Counted from the first letter of the stretch, positions 38,801 through 49,739 are shown. The stretch is DNA of 64,000 bases from Pisaster brevispinus (GCA_023634235.1 JAMKCF010000001.1:18131758-18195757), one strand, 5' to 3'. The notes: a model not told the origin generated them from the sequence alone. Numbers and translations are program-made.

Positions 38801-41800
38801 GGAATAATTTTGCCAAAGTTGTAATAATGTGCAAATACAAAATTAAACCTACTAAGTAAACCAAAATGCAATTTTTTTTACAACTTAACTAGCAGAATTG
38901 ACTATTCAGAAGTTCCATTGTACTGTTTGCTCGAAAAAGCAAAAAGATCAATTTACTTGTAAACAGTATTAGCATAAGAAGTTTGACGTTGTTAGGAAAG
39001 TACTGTATAAATCTACATGTGCAGAGCTAAATTGGGTTTCTGAAATAGAAACATTGCAAAAAATTTCCATGGGAGTGTCAACATAACACAATATTTTTCC
39101 AAAATTAAAAGATAGTACATGAAAATAAAGAGCTGTAAAATACTTCAAAGTGGGCATTTTCATTACCACAATAAAAAAGAGGGGGTAAAAAACTTACACT
39201 GTTACTTCTATACATAGGCTTGTGGTTTTACAAGCACAACCAACATTTCAATATGTAAATAAGACTGTTTTTGTGCAGGACACATGTACTTTTAATCGAG
39301 GACTTACTAGTAAAATGTTGAAATGACTTGTTTTTTGGGCTACCACAAAATTCTGTTTAATTGCAACCTCTGGAAATACCATGCTGTTTGATTAAATTCC
39401 ATACCAAGTAGGGGTCTCATGATATGATATGATCACAATGCACCACTGTTTGTTTTATTATGAAAAATTTAAGTTTAGGAAATGTTACACTGGAAACAAT
39501 TATTAACACGACAGTAAAAATAGCCCAAAAATTTCTCATATTTTCTTTACACACTATTACTTTGTCATTTTATTGTCAATGTAATGTTATATCCCTATAT
39601 TAAAGTAATTGGCAGCTTTTGTACTGTCGAGTGAACTCTGACAAGTTTGGTCATCAATACAGGGATGCATGTCTTTCCTTAGTGCCATACAAATCAGAAA
39701 ACACTGTTTATATGCAAATATTTTACCTCAACAGTTTTTATTTATTTTTATCAAAGTTGCATGTTCATGTCTAAAGTAAAATTAAACAGCAAAAATATTT
39801 TTGAAAGAAGTACATGTACAATGTACATGAAAAGTGCATACACAAAAATGAAAGTTAATCCAAATCGGGATAGCAGAAGCCTTTGTATTTTCCATCTGGG
39901 TTCGGGTCGGGTATGGATTTGATTCACCGCACAACATGGCAGTGGAACTTGACGGTAAGCCACATGTCGATACTTCCTGGAGATTATAAAGAATTTAATA
40001 AACAGAAAAATATAAGTACCAAGTAAGTAAACTTGTGAATTTACTATACTAGTTCATACTGCAATACAGTGTAGCCATTTATTTTGCGGAATCAATCAAT
40101 CTATCTTAATATTTCTATCTTAATACATGTAATCTTGTTGACCATACAAACAATACTATAAAAATGGAAGGAGTCAGTTTTAACTTTCTGTAGAGTTATG
40201 TAATTTTATTATGATTTTTTTATGATCTGATTCTATGTTCTATTTAAAGTTGTACAGTGTACATGTTTATTTACAGCATGGTGTATATGGAGACAAAACA
40301 CAATGTCTTTTGTTGAACTTTTTCAATGTACAACACTGGTAATATTATTAAACAATTAAGAGTTTTAAACATACAATCACTTTTGTCTTAAAACACTACT
40401 TACTTGTCAACTATTCCCTGTATGTCCCTTCTTCCATATTGAGCTTGGTACTGTAAATGTGCAGTCTGCAGAACTGCAAGATGCAAACAGCAGGCTTCGA
40501 ACCATTCATGCTGGCTGATACACTGGTCCTGAGCATCCAGGTTGATCCTCAAATCTGTCATTTTTGTGCGAATTGCATCAACCTCTTTACAGCAAATACA
40601 ATTTGAAATATCAGGTTGCATGATGCAATGTCCACAAGTACACCTGGATATAATAAGGGGGAGAGGAGAAACAACCTTAACATTGTGATGTGTGCAAATA
40701 CTTTTTGTGAAGTTCATTTACAAATAAACCTCACAAAAACAAGTTTTAATTTTACTAAAACTAGGATTACTTTATTCATTAACTTTTAATATTTATATAT
40801 AAATATGCTTTTGTTATTTTATTTATTATTATTTTTTGGGGGAGGGGGTAAGTTTCCTTTTTGTTATTTGTAAGCCTATACAAGTGTAGGCTTATGCATG
40901 GGTCCTTGTGGGAAAACAACGGAACGATGGACCCCACAAGGTATTCTTCATTTAACTTGGACCCAAAAGAGGAATTCTTTAGAAAAAGGAATAATAGGAC
41001 AGCAATAGCAGGACCCCACAAACCGGATCCATAAGGGTGGGGTGTGTGCCCCAACACATGCCAACTTAAAGGGTACACTACATTTAACAATTGATTAATT
41101 GAACAATACTACCCAGTGTGGACCTGAGAACAAAAGAGGTCCACATAATGTAGGGATCTGAAGCACTATGTGGACTTACACACGTCCACACAACGTTATT
41201 TGCAGTGTTGATGAATAGGATTTTCCTTAAGTGTACAGAACAAAGGAATGTCCACACAACGACTGCAAAACAAGACTGTGTACCTGAGTTTGTTTTCACA
41301 TTCAAACCGGGGACCTATAACAAAAGAGGGACAATAGGAGGTCCCCGATTGGAGGTGTTTACACACTTGTGTGTGTGTGTGTGGAGGGGGGAGGGGAACT
41401 TGATCCCAATATTTCACATCTTTGAATGATTAGACCATGTACATGTAGTAAGTAACTATTTTAGGATTTCACCCATGCATTGCGTCAAAACATTTATCAA
41501 AAATTACTTTTAAACTTTGATGGTAAAAGGGTGCACTAAAATTAAATACCACACTGGATAGGAATACTGCGTAAGGTGATAAACAAGTTATTTTGCACAT
41601 TCTGGGGTCGAAATACCAACCTAGCTTACATTACTAATGCGGTCAAAACAATGTTTGATTTTTGAATGGAGCCTGATAATTAATTCACCCATAATAAGAA
41701 AGCCTATAAAACTCAAGTCAAAGCAAAACAGTTTTCTACATCTATTTTCTTTTCTTTTTTAATTAAAATTATTCAATTAGTACTAGTACTAGTACTTTTT

Positions 41801-44800
41801 TAGTAGCAGTGGTGAAAATATACATAATTATTAAACTTTTTTCATCATGAACATGTTCTCTCTGAACAGTACAAGTAGGATGTACTAGTGTAAAACATAC
41901 TACTACTAAGCACTATTATGACTATCATTCACTACGTAAACTATGCCTGTACAATTCACACGTGTGTGATGATCCATGTGTGTACTGGCAGTGGCATGAA
42001 GGTACCCATGTAGTCAATCGGCAAAATTCACCGGGCAATGCGAAGGATTATTTTACAAACCCAATAGTTAGTGTAGAACTAGACCCAGTGGCTTAAAAAA
42101 CGCCTACTGGCTTCTTGATATGTCTAAGATGCAACATCAGTCATTTAATTGTACTCACGATCATGTTTTGTACTCCGAATTGACGATTTTTTAAAGTCAA
42201 TATGAGCTGAGAAACCATCCATCACGATCCATATCTCGCATGTATCGACGGGTGCCCTGCCTCAACAACCGCGTAGTTTACATGGTTGAGGCAGGGCACC
42301 CGTCTGAAAAGCAGGCGGTTGTTTTTATAAGCTTTTTTGTTGGGTATTTTTTTCATTGAGCCATTTTTTGTGGCTTGGTGTGGTGAAATCTTAGCAAATT
42401 GAGGTTTAACAATTGAGTGTACTATTAATTCCTGGGGCTAAGTACGACCACAGATGACAAAATTTCGAAAAAACGAGTACAGCGCCCCAGTTAGTGGGTC
42501 TATTCTAGACTAACTACACTAGACTCTAGTGAATATTTAGAACTACGCTACGTTGGGCTACGTCGGTTTTTAAAATGAAATCAAGTCAAAATTTGAACCA
42601 CCTTCACTAAATAAAAAACCAGGAATGTATTAGAATTCCGGCCTCTACTCACTAGTCTGTGTTTAAAAGACGATCGTTGTCCTAATCGGATTCCTCTTCG
42701 TTGTCATCTTCCCCGCCTTGGCCTACCGGGGCTATGGGCTCGAACCTGTACGGTTCTGCACCACGGACTTCGTCGTAATGCTTTATCGTCTTCGACTTCG
42801 TCGGCAGCCCGTTCAGGCAAACTGAAATTGCTGGAATCACTACCAGAATAAATACTGTCGCTACTACTGTCACCGATGGCATCCTCTGTTTACACTGTGA
42901 GCTTCCCAAGAACTGTCACTTTCAGCCATGGTGAAATATGCAGGAGAATTCGTGAAACAAGCCTAAGCGAAGGGAAAGTAGTGGCTTCCTTCACGCCGTT
43001 GTGTATGACAACACAAGACCTATACCACCCTGTGACGTCACGCAGTGTTTGCGGAAGCTGTGCACAGGGACTCTACGTGGGGGGTCTTTTCGAGATTCGG
43101 AGTGGCGAGTGCAAAAAAATGGGTCTGTAAAAGTTGTTTTTTTGGCATGAACAAAAGAGCCAACTCTTTGGGTTTTTTTATGTGACATAATGAAGTATCA
43201 TTCTACAGTTTTATTATAAAAGGGAACCGCAGCACAAATCGCTCTAGTAACACTTTAAGTACGGCACATTTCGTCTTTTTATGCTAATGAGGATCAGTTT
43301 ACAACCGAAACCCTAGACATTTTTATTTTAGGGGCTTATTTTTTCCTAGATTGAAATGTGCCCATGAATTTGTCAGTGTTATATTCAAAAAGAAAAACTA
43401 CACAAAGAGAAATTCTCTAATGAAAAAGTGGGGGAAAAATGTATTTGTTGACCCGCATACCATGCATACTGCAGAAAAGCTTTAATAACTTGTCGCCTAG
43501 ATTTTTATAGCAACCTATCTAATGACTACGTGTACCAGACTCCTAAATCGCTTAACTCCAGCGTATCCAAAACTCAGCTGCAAGACTAGTCACTCTCTCG
43601 AATCCATGTTGAAATCATGTAAACACATATTATCCCCTATTCCACTAGCTCCTAAAGTGGCAGATAATCTACAAGACCCTTCTCCTAATTTACAAATGTC
43701 TTCGTGGTCTTGGCCCTACTTACCTCCAGCAATTAATCCATAAGTACGAACCTCAAAGAAATCTCCGATCAGGCTCACAATCCCTGCTCAGCTGTTATTC
43801 ACCTCCGTTTATATCTGTACAAATGTTTCAGGACGCAGAACAGATTCTTAAGAAGTCAGTGACAGGAAGGAACATTTTGAAAAGCTTGAGTGATAACAGG
43901 TGTCTGACCAAGTCAAACAGATTCAAGATGACAGCAGTATTCGTAACTCAACTGATCGAAACACATGGCTTTAAGTAAGTAACAGCATGGTAATAGTAAG
44001 AACTGTTTAATTTAAACTTAACAAAAGTACATGATCTAGCTGCTTCCTTAATCTTACTTTTTTACTGAAACAGTACTTGATACCAATGATTGTAATTAAG
44101 CCCTTTTGACACGACGGCGTAAAGGATACAAATGTGAGATATTCGTATCTTGCATAGTTTTCAAGCCTTGCAAGTTTTTTGGACAAGGTCGACAACATCC
44201 AGCCATAAAGGCTCTTTCTACTACAGGAGAGATTCAGTTCTGAGCTGGTCAAGACCCCCAGGCTACCCAAGATCATCCTGGACATAAGAACTGGGATGGC
44301 CTAGCTTGTGGAACGAGCCTGTATGATGCGAGCACAGGAGATCGTTGCGACAACCATGTTGTCTCTGCGGTTGAGTATGTGAGTTGCAGTAGTTAAAAAC
44401 ATTTCTTTTCACACTTCCATTTCATTCCATTTATTTCTGACAGGCCAAGTGCTCATGAAAAGCAGTTGATGGCAGAGAGCATCGTTGAAGCATTCCCTTT
44501 CCTGAAGGACACAGAAGGGACTGGATATGTGAGTCTAATTCTTAAAAATAAACATAAGCACCCTCTGTTAAACCTATCATCTTTTTGAAAAGTGTAGTTA
44601 TGTTCAGCTACAATGTATCTAAACAGTTATTCTGCTATTATAGTCAAGTTCTTAATGTACCTTCGTTCAATGTTTTCGAAGGTTAAGGATCTACAATATT
44701 TCCATTTTATCCAAGGTAATTTGTGCGACCATTTTGGATTTTAAAGATGGAAGGGGTGGAGTCCAGTCCCCACCCCTACATCTTGTGTTTTCTTCACTTA

Positions 44801-47800
44801 TAACTTGTATAGTCACTATTGCGATGCAACAATTTTATTGTAAATTTATTGCAGGATGCCTGGTATACAAAGGGTGCTAAAGATCGTCCAGCCACTGGTT
44901 ACTTAGAGGAGAGACTTCGCTACGTTCGTAAAACCATGATCAAATCACACCTCACTGTGCCCGAAACAGATGATGAAGACATTCCAGGATGTAGTCAGGG
45001 TATGCCTAATTTCCTTTACAATTAAATTACATCAGAGTGTAATATAAAATTTGAAGAGGACAGTGGCCGGCACCTGCATTTTTGTATTATCGCGCCATCA
45101 GTTAAATGCTTGCTGATGAATGTGTGTAAAGGGAAGAGTGAAATCATACATGTAGCCGTGTGCAAACAAACCATGAGATGAGACTAGTGTTACCACAAAA
45201 AACATTTTGCTCGTATTAGAGATGTGCATCAAAAAGAAAACCTTTAAGAGGACAAACGCCAGGAAATAAAAGGACCGACCTGTGCATGTACCATATTGTA
45301 AATACCTGTGGCTTTGGTATATTCCTCACTCTGAGTTTGTTGCAGTGATGCAATTTGTCCTTGGCAAAGTGCATCTTCATGAGAAAAAAGTAGATTTCTA
45401 TTTCAATATTTCAAAGGGCATCCCCATGGCAATGACCAGTGGTATCTATAGAGGCAGTTCCCTCTGTTGTCTTTGTGTGAAGTATCAGCCTGATAATTGA
45501 ATTTGTTTTTCATTTTAGTATCAACATGAGACGTGCATTTAATTGTTTATATAGACTTTAATGTTTGTCACTTTTGTCAATCTATAGCTATAACCACCGT
45601 CACGTTGCCAGATGATGAAGAAGAGGTTGCTGAAATGACGTCATGGCTCAAAGAGCATCATGAACCAGAAGACAAAGTCAAAGACTTCATGGCAAAGACT
45701 GCAAAACACCGCAAGCAGCTTATTTACAAAGATCTGCTATCAACGAGTGAGGTGCTGAAAGAGTTCCCTCGAATTTTCGACCAAGGCATGGTAAGACTTT
45801 TGTTACCTTTTAAAAATTTTGACTAAAAGAACACATAATTTACTTAATGATGAATGAGCTTTTGGCTAATTAAAAAGAATTATGTGATAAAGGAGACAAT
45901 TTTGATGTTATACAGATGGAAATAATGGTCCCTATGTATAAAATGTAACCATGAGTATCTGGGTAGACAGATTGCTGTGTGAAAAAGCAACCTCCTAAAA
46001 ACATGTCAATTCCTGGATATGTATCTTGTATTCGTTTTTCAAGGTAAATTCGGCTTTAGCACGGACCATGCATCTTTAAACTACACGAACTCAGCTATGT
46101 GATTTATTTGTACTTCTAATAACAAAGTTGTCAGTAGATGCAGAGTAATAACGATGAACTCCATATTTTCTTGTCATAGATACAGCAAGATTTTCAACTG
46201 GTCCACTTTGGTAAAGCCACTGACAAGCTTTCCAAGAAGTGGGAAGGTCTAAGCGACTTGATCATTCTCTATGCATCGGTTATGAACTCTGCCTGGAAAG
46301 ATATTTTGGGCTTGTCAAGTGTGGCAGATGTGACTTGCCTCTCAACAGGTAAAAATGTTTGCACTTGTACCCCAGATATGTTTGCTGTATTGTGACTTGT
46401 GTTGCTTTAATTTGGGACTTCACCAGGAATAATGCACCAAATGTAAACGAATTCTGTTCTGACTCAAGATTTGTTTTCTTAAGTGTGCTATTGTTGTTTG
46501 GAATTGAACCAGCCCCATGGAGGCATTGCTCAAGAAGGACCAACCTGGCGTTGTGCCATATCATAGAGGAAGCCAAGGTCTTTGAAGAACAAGGTATCAC
46601 AACAGCGCAGAACAAGCGTGCTCAGAGAAATGCCCGTGAGGCAAGCGCCCTCTCCTCCCGCTGCCAGCCAGCCTGGTTGTCCTGCCCCCATTGTAACCGA
46701 GCCTTAATCTGAGCTAGGATAGGCCTCTCCAGGCATCTACAAACCAACGCAGCTCTCCAACGGATGCCAATGAAGATGGTCATCTTCAGAAATGAAGGAT
46801 GAGCAACATTGTTATTGTCAATTCCCCCTTCATTTTAGTTACTGTTTTGTTTTCAGAAGAGAAAATGACATTGGCCTTCTACATCCTGCCGCTACTTCTT
46901 GGTTCAAGGGCAAGGGGAGGAAAAGGAGGTGGTCGCTGTGCTCGGAATTTGGAAGCATTTATTGACCTGCAACCGGTAAAAATGTTAATTATTAGGCTAC
47001 AATTTTAATTAAAGTATCTAACGCTTGAACATAGTAATACACTGAGAGAATGTTGACTGCTAACTATGGTAAATTACTCTGTGTGCAATGCACCCCTGCC
47101 AAGATGCAGGTTACTTTCTACTTCCCCCATCCAATCATTATGGCAGATACAATTTCAACAAAAATTGTTTACATATTTCACATTTTGGGTAACGGTAGGC
47201 ATTTTGCATTTGCTCTCATTCATTACACAAATTTAATGATAGTTTTCAAACACACATGTTTCTGCATACTTCAAATTAAATATGAATCGCTTCATCACTT
47301 TTTGTTTTTCATCATAAACAAATTCACATAATACCGTACAGCTGCTGGCATTAAATAATGCTTCATGTGAATGTACTTAGTTCAAGAACTTTTTGCTAAA
47401 GAAGCCGATCACCACCAAACCTTGAGATCGGCTTTAGCATAAAGTTCTTGAACTAAGTAGTGGGGGTAGGGAGTGACTCCTTCCCAACATGTGCCAATTT
47501 CATGGATAGTTTTAAGCAGAAAATGGTACTGAACAATTTTAGAAGGGAACCAGTCTCATCCAATACACATTACATATGACATTTTGACTGGTAATCTAAA
47601 TTTGCTAATCAAGATTTGTGCGTGCTTAGCTCATTTTTGTAAAGAACAGCTTTATGAAATTTGGCCTTGAATTGGTCTTCATCATAATAAGGTTTATTAA
47701 CATACTCTGGCACAGTGGCGTATCCAGGTATTCGAACCCAGGGAGGGGGGCATAACAAATCCCCCACCTCCCCAACACACACACACACACTCACAAGTGT

Positions 47801-48866
47801 GTAAATTGGTGCAATTGTGGACCTCCTATATTGTCCTTCTGTTGTTTATTTAGTTTTGTACACGGTTTCCAACAGGACCTTTTCTCAATGCATCATGTAT
47901 TTTGAACCGTACTGTTATTTCTATCCTATACAGTTGTTGTAGATACATACTGGGCCCAATTTCATAGAGCTGCTTAAGCAGAAAATAATGCTAAACAATT
48001 TACTGCTAAGCAGAAGTGAGCAGGATACCAGTCACAAGTTGTACACATGACATTGTAGTTTGGCTGGTAACCTTATTCTGGTAAGCACAATTTTATTGTG
48101 CTCAGCAAATTTTTGTGCTTAAGCAGCTCTATGAAATTGGGCCCAGTTTATATACCATCAAACTAACCTGTGAAAATTTCATTTCAAAATTTTACCAAAA
48201 TTGTTAAGGTTTTTTAGAAATCGCCAAAAAATGGAGCGATTATTTCATTTCAGTCAACATACGTGAGAAAGGGACTAAGTTAGTCCCTTCCTTAGATTCA
48301 AATTTTTGCGGTCGGAAAATAATTGCTTTCTGTAAAATGTGAGCACGAGGGAATTGTTTCTCAGGTTGTTTGATACTACATGTACATGTACATGTATACT
48401 AACTTATCAAGTACGCTTTTATTAGTGAAGTAATTACAAAAGATGTACCCTACCTTTAAGTAATATGAATACCACTCAATCAGCAGGAGTTCTAGTTGTC
48501 TGGTAAATTTTCTAAATTAGTGGGTGTTTTTTTTCTTATTTAAAGGCAATCACTAACATTGATGGGTACTTGCAAGAAATAAGTGCATCGGAAAGACCAC
48601 AGCCGTTTGTACTTGCTTTAATTAGCAAAAACAAGCTCTGTCCAACACAGGTATTTGTGGTGATTGAGCGCCATGCAATCGCGATGCCTACACTACTCCA
48701 GGCAGTTGATGCCGCCTTCAAATCTCACTACGTGATGAAGGTAGTATATCAGTCACAGGTGAGAGCAGTGTGGGAGTTTTTACAATGTGTTGTGTATGAA
48801 TTACCAGGACAGGTCCGACCTGTAGTGCGTGACATGCGGGCATACCTCATGGCCAGCAGGCATTAA
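26874..48866 (+). CDS. Nine-exon SAMD3-like protein gene of the 25.9-kb element
   Basis: Exons are 26874-27006, 29114-29184, 43832-43974, 44444-44528, 44855-44999, 45588-45790, 46180-46348, 46857-46975 and 48546-48866. All have GT/AG borders, all phases agree and the frame is open: 1,389 bases, 462 residues. The start MAELEVTDSDT leads to LTLWGVPELYDHFQ, which looks like the first helices of a SAM domain. The second half of that domain is not visible; an exon may be missed or lost. A basic stretch, TWKRKR, precedes NRCLTKSNRFKM, MAESIVEAFPFLKDTEG, ATGYLEERLRYVRK, a helical acidic region, and a C-terminal domain ending PVVRDMRAYLMASRH. The order resembles predicted SAMD3-like proteins of fish and invertebrates, from memory and not by search. 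It could be the element's transposition protein or a captured gene. Intron 2 (29,185-43,831) holds the nested TTAA element. Confidence 0.75.
27007..29113 (+). other. First intron of the SAMD3-like gene
   Basis: The intron opens with GTGAGAAATG and closes before a weak acceptor, ACTCAG. It contains an 11-base inverted repeat (CATCATACATGATG region near 27,750) and no recognised transposon. I looked for the missing SAM half here and found no exon with matching phase. The candidate after GACAG at 28,999 hits a stop at once in the required frame. Confidence 0.5.
29652..30032 (+). pseudogene. THAP zinc-finger exon, frameshifted
   Basis: The start is MPKTCAVGGCTRSS, followed by SFLKFPAD, the usual N-terminal half of a THAP C2CH DNA-binding finger. 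The later Cys/His part is spread over all three frames: THFTDDCF in one, QQFGFTP and LKTGAVPT in another. There are thus at least two indels between about 29,760 and 29,900. The exon ends in a good donor at 30,033 (GTGAGTGTG). It lies about 340 bp inside the left end of the TTAA element. It was probably the DNA-binding exon of that element's transposase and cannot encode an intact finger now. Confidence 0.8.
30390..31755. mobile_element. 1.37-kb TTAA-flanked non-autonomous element
   Basis: Inverted ends AGGGACACACCGGCTT (left) and AGGGGCACACCGGCTT (right, opposite strand) are flanked by TTAA at 30,386-30,389 and 31,756-31,759. No transposase frame is present. It holds two internal foldbacks: CGCGGTCGTAACCAATAAC with its complement at about 30,770-30,835, and GATCACGTGATTTATCCGAA with its complement at about 31,560-31,612. 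The ends resemble piggyBac- or Kolobok-mobilised MITEs. They differ from the ends of the larger TTAA element, so a different transposase is likely. Confidence 0.85.
32050..32870. repeat. Possible nested repeat within the hAT element
   Basis: GCGTTCCCACT occurs near 32,063, 32,133, 32,670 and 32,782. The block GCGGGGTCTGATCGCCCTTT recurs several times near the right side, and a CCTGACCCCGCAAA segment in opposite sense lies at about 32,090. This suggests an inverted-repeat MITE or Harbinger-type remnant. Frames inside are short and arginine-rich (RHRRHCRRRRNERR), but I could not identify a domain or clear ends. Confidence 0.4.
33662..36182 (+). pseudogene. hAT transposase (BED finger), multiply broken
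   Basis: A BED finger is readable as AVWNHFGLEPD, then CRLCRKKV and HLRANHP. The RNase H-like core follows, with TTDMWSST, SCITTDNGANIVAA and CFGHNLHLGVN. After an intron at about 34,692-35,307 come DCSTRWGSKQKM, LLDPRYR and finally the hAT dimerisation tail ATSSPSERLFSTAG. Frames change near the N-terminus (the ATG at 33,670 is out of frame with the finger), at about 34,040, at about 34,290 and near 35,920. The gene is therefore inactive. It would have mobilised the TAAGCTTGGGCGG-ended element around it. Confidence 0.93.
38042..38554 (+). CDS. Two serine-rich exons of unassigned gene
   Basis: Exon 38,042-38,164 (41 codons) runs from MLKEMFEPRGTAVLSS to LIDSSDE. Exon 38,477-38,554 (26 codons) runs from ELASSSSEMFRS to SSDTK. 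Both have AG/GT borders and both are phase 0. They could be later exons of the THAP gene in the TTAA element. Alternatively they could be read as part of the SAMD3-like gene, since phases match there too. I favour the first, because they lie inside the nested element. The protein they would encode is a low-complexity linker. Confidence 0.4.
41090..41430. repeat. Interspersed repeat with GTCCACACAACG motifs
   Basis: The segment has several copies of GTCCACA(T/C)AA and a TG microsatellite at about 41,367-41,383. Its right part (GGGACAATAGGAGGTCC through ACACACTTGTGTGTGTG) recurs in the opposite orientation at about 47,750-47,900. It sits in the intron of the P2X7-like gene. Superfamily not identified. 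Confidence 0.6.
42247..42304. repeat. 58-bp perfect foldback
   Basis: GACGGGTGCCCTGCCTCAAC and its exact reverse complement flank an 18-base centre. The 20-bp stem is perfect and GC-rich, unlike the AT-rich flanks. It may be the tip of a foldback MITE or a hairpin in the TTAA element's minus-strand transcript. Confidence 0.75.
43256..43831. other. Intron sequence between TTAA element and exon 3
   Basis: This short remainder of the SAMD3-like gene's second intron holds a 73-codon frame (43,522-43,743) rich in S, L and P. The frame lacks recognisable motifs or a good donor and is not annotated. Confidence 0.45.
47374..47459. mobile_element. 86-bp foldback MITE
   Basis: The left arm (TACTTAGTTCAAGAACTTT, then GCTAAAGAAGCCGATC) is mirrored by GATCGGCTTTAGC, then AAAGTTCTTGAACTAAGTA. 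It is an almost fully self-complementary hairpin of about 36-bp arms with a short centre, inside the last intron of the SAMD3-like gene. Confidence 0.75.
47505..47660. repeat. Diverged copy of the GGGCCCAATTTCAT MITE
   Basis: CCAATTTCATGG, TTTAAGCAGAAAATG, ACCAGTCTCA, GACTGGTAATCT and CAGCTTTATGAAATTTGGCC follow the same order as the better-preserved MITE at 47,950-48,146. This is an older insertion of the same family. Confidence 0.6.
47720..47905. repeat. Inverted copy of the 41.1-41.4 kb repeat
   Basis: The segment includes AGTGGCGTATCCAGG, a CA microsatellite (about 47,777-47,791) and GGACCTCCTATATTGTCC. These are the reverse complement of sequence at about 41,320-41,410. Ends unclear. 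Confidence 0.6.
47950..48146. mobile_element. 197-bp MITE with GGGCCCAATTTCAT ends
   Basis: Inverted ends CTGGGCCCAATTTCATAGAG continue into GCTGCTTAAGCA on both sides, giving about 30 matching bases. The centre shows CTGCTAAGCA and TGCTCAGCA motifs. It is non-coding and lies in the last intron of the SAMD3-like gene. No confident target-site duplication. Confidence 0.8.
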
Positions 48867-49148
48867 TTAGATACCTGAGAGAAGGTCACAATATGGCGTA
48901 AAAGAATCGTGAAAGTTGTGTTGGTAGCTTCTGCCTAGCAGGAAACATCATAATGCTTGCAACTGCAAGAAAAGTATTCATTGTCTTAGCTACTGTTATT
49001 AATACTTTAAGAGGCAGAATATGTTTTACTCAGTGAAATCTGAACTCTTCCATCTTCATTTGGCTCTGCCTTGAAAATATTTTTTCTCTATTTTTTTTTC
49101 TTATAGGTATTGTATTGCTAATTTGTACCAAACGTTTAAATCATTATA

Positions 49149-49411
49149 GGAAGTAACTATATGACTAGTCGGTTTGCAGGTACAACCATGAATAAAACTC
49201 TCTTTTGGATGAGTGTTGGCTCTGAAAAGAGCCGGTGTGGTTTCAACGTTTCGAACAGTATACTGTGCTCATCTTCAATTTCTCCTGAAGACGAGCAGAG
49301 TATACTGTTCGAAACGTCGAGACCACACCTGCTTTTTTCAGAGCCAACATTCCTTCCAAAAGAGTTTTATTCATGGTTGTACCCGCAAACCGACTAGTCA
49401 TAGTTACTTCC
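49149..49411. mobile_element. 263-bp foldback element
   Basis: Arms of about 115 bp (GGAAGTAACTATATGACTAG... against ...CTAGTCATAGTTACTTCC) pair with only scattered mismatches around a short centre, flanked by TA. Each arm contains a sub-hairpin, CAGAGTATACTGTT, next to CGAAACGT. That is reminiscent of the hairpin segments of Penelope-like elements, but the match is not good enough to assign it. It lies downstream of the SAMD3-like gene, inside the 25.9-kb element. Confidence 0.8.
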
Positions 49412-49739
49412 TACTGTTATACACCATGCAAAACTTCAAAAGACATATAATTTAAATCATTATTTATAAGAACACACCGCAGAACAAAAGGCTCTGCACT
49501 GTGAAGTGCAAACAATCCAGATTTGATGCTGTGAAATATTCTGCTCCATCGTTCTCGATTAATATGCGTCCAATATTTGTACATTTTTACAATGTGACAA
49601 TGGTTAAAAAGTTGACTGCAGTTTTGTTCTTCAATTTTGGCTTTAATGTTAATTAAGTGTGTCCGGATGTATTGGCTACAGGTGGAAGTAGCACGTACTC
49701 AGCCATGCCAGTTGAATCGAACACTGCCTATTATTTTAT

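Larger units (their letters stand above)
39845..42932 (-). pseudogene. P2X7 cytoplasmic (ballast)-like zinc domain gene
   Basis: The minus-strand reading begins near ATG 42,932 (MAESDSSWEAHS). It passes a serine/acidic region and reaches GAEPYRFEPIAP and EDDNEEESD after at least one frame change. Exon 40,643-40,404 is intact and reads CTCGHCIMQ...CICCKEV..CISQHEWFEACCLHLAVLQ, the Cys-rich zinc cluster of the P2X7 C-terminal ballast domain. A third exon from about 39,974 reads KYRHVAYRQ, PCCAVNQI and, in a shifted frame, PDPNPDGKYKGF. There is no receptor transmembrane part. Stand-alone copies of this domain are known in invertebrates. It starts about 320 bp inside the right end of the TTAA element and points inward, so it is probably that element's second gene. 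Confidence 0.8.
29310..43254. mobile_element. TTAA-flanked element with THAP and P2X7-like genes
   Basis: The ends are perfect 19-bp inverted repeats, AGTGTTACTAGAGCGATTT, each flanked outside by TTAA (29,306-29,309 and 43,255-43,258). Both ends also share an internal GTGACGTCACAGGGTGG about 210 bp inside, in inverted orientation. TTAA targets are used by piggyBac and Kolobok. The THAP-domain exon just inside the left end favours Kolobok, whose transposases begin with a THAP domain. A P2X7-ballast-like gene faces inward from the right end. No DDE core was recognised inside. The nested 1.37-kb MITE and 5.84-kb hAT account for more than half of its 13.9 kb. Confidence 0.82.

Noticed and set aside
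40803..41086. Minus-strand 103-codon frame at 40,779-41,090
   Set aside because: It is low complexity, overlaps a G-run and a small hairpin, lies in the intron of the P2X7-like gene and has no recognisable domain.
49270..49325. Functional hammerhead ribozyme in the 49-kb foldback
   Set aside because: An extra base separates CTGAAGA from stem II, stem III would have no loop, and the other arm carries different substitutions. Kept only as a speculative finding.
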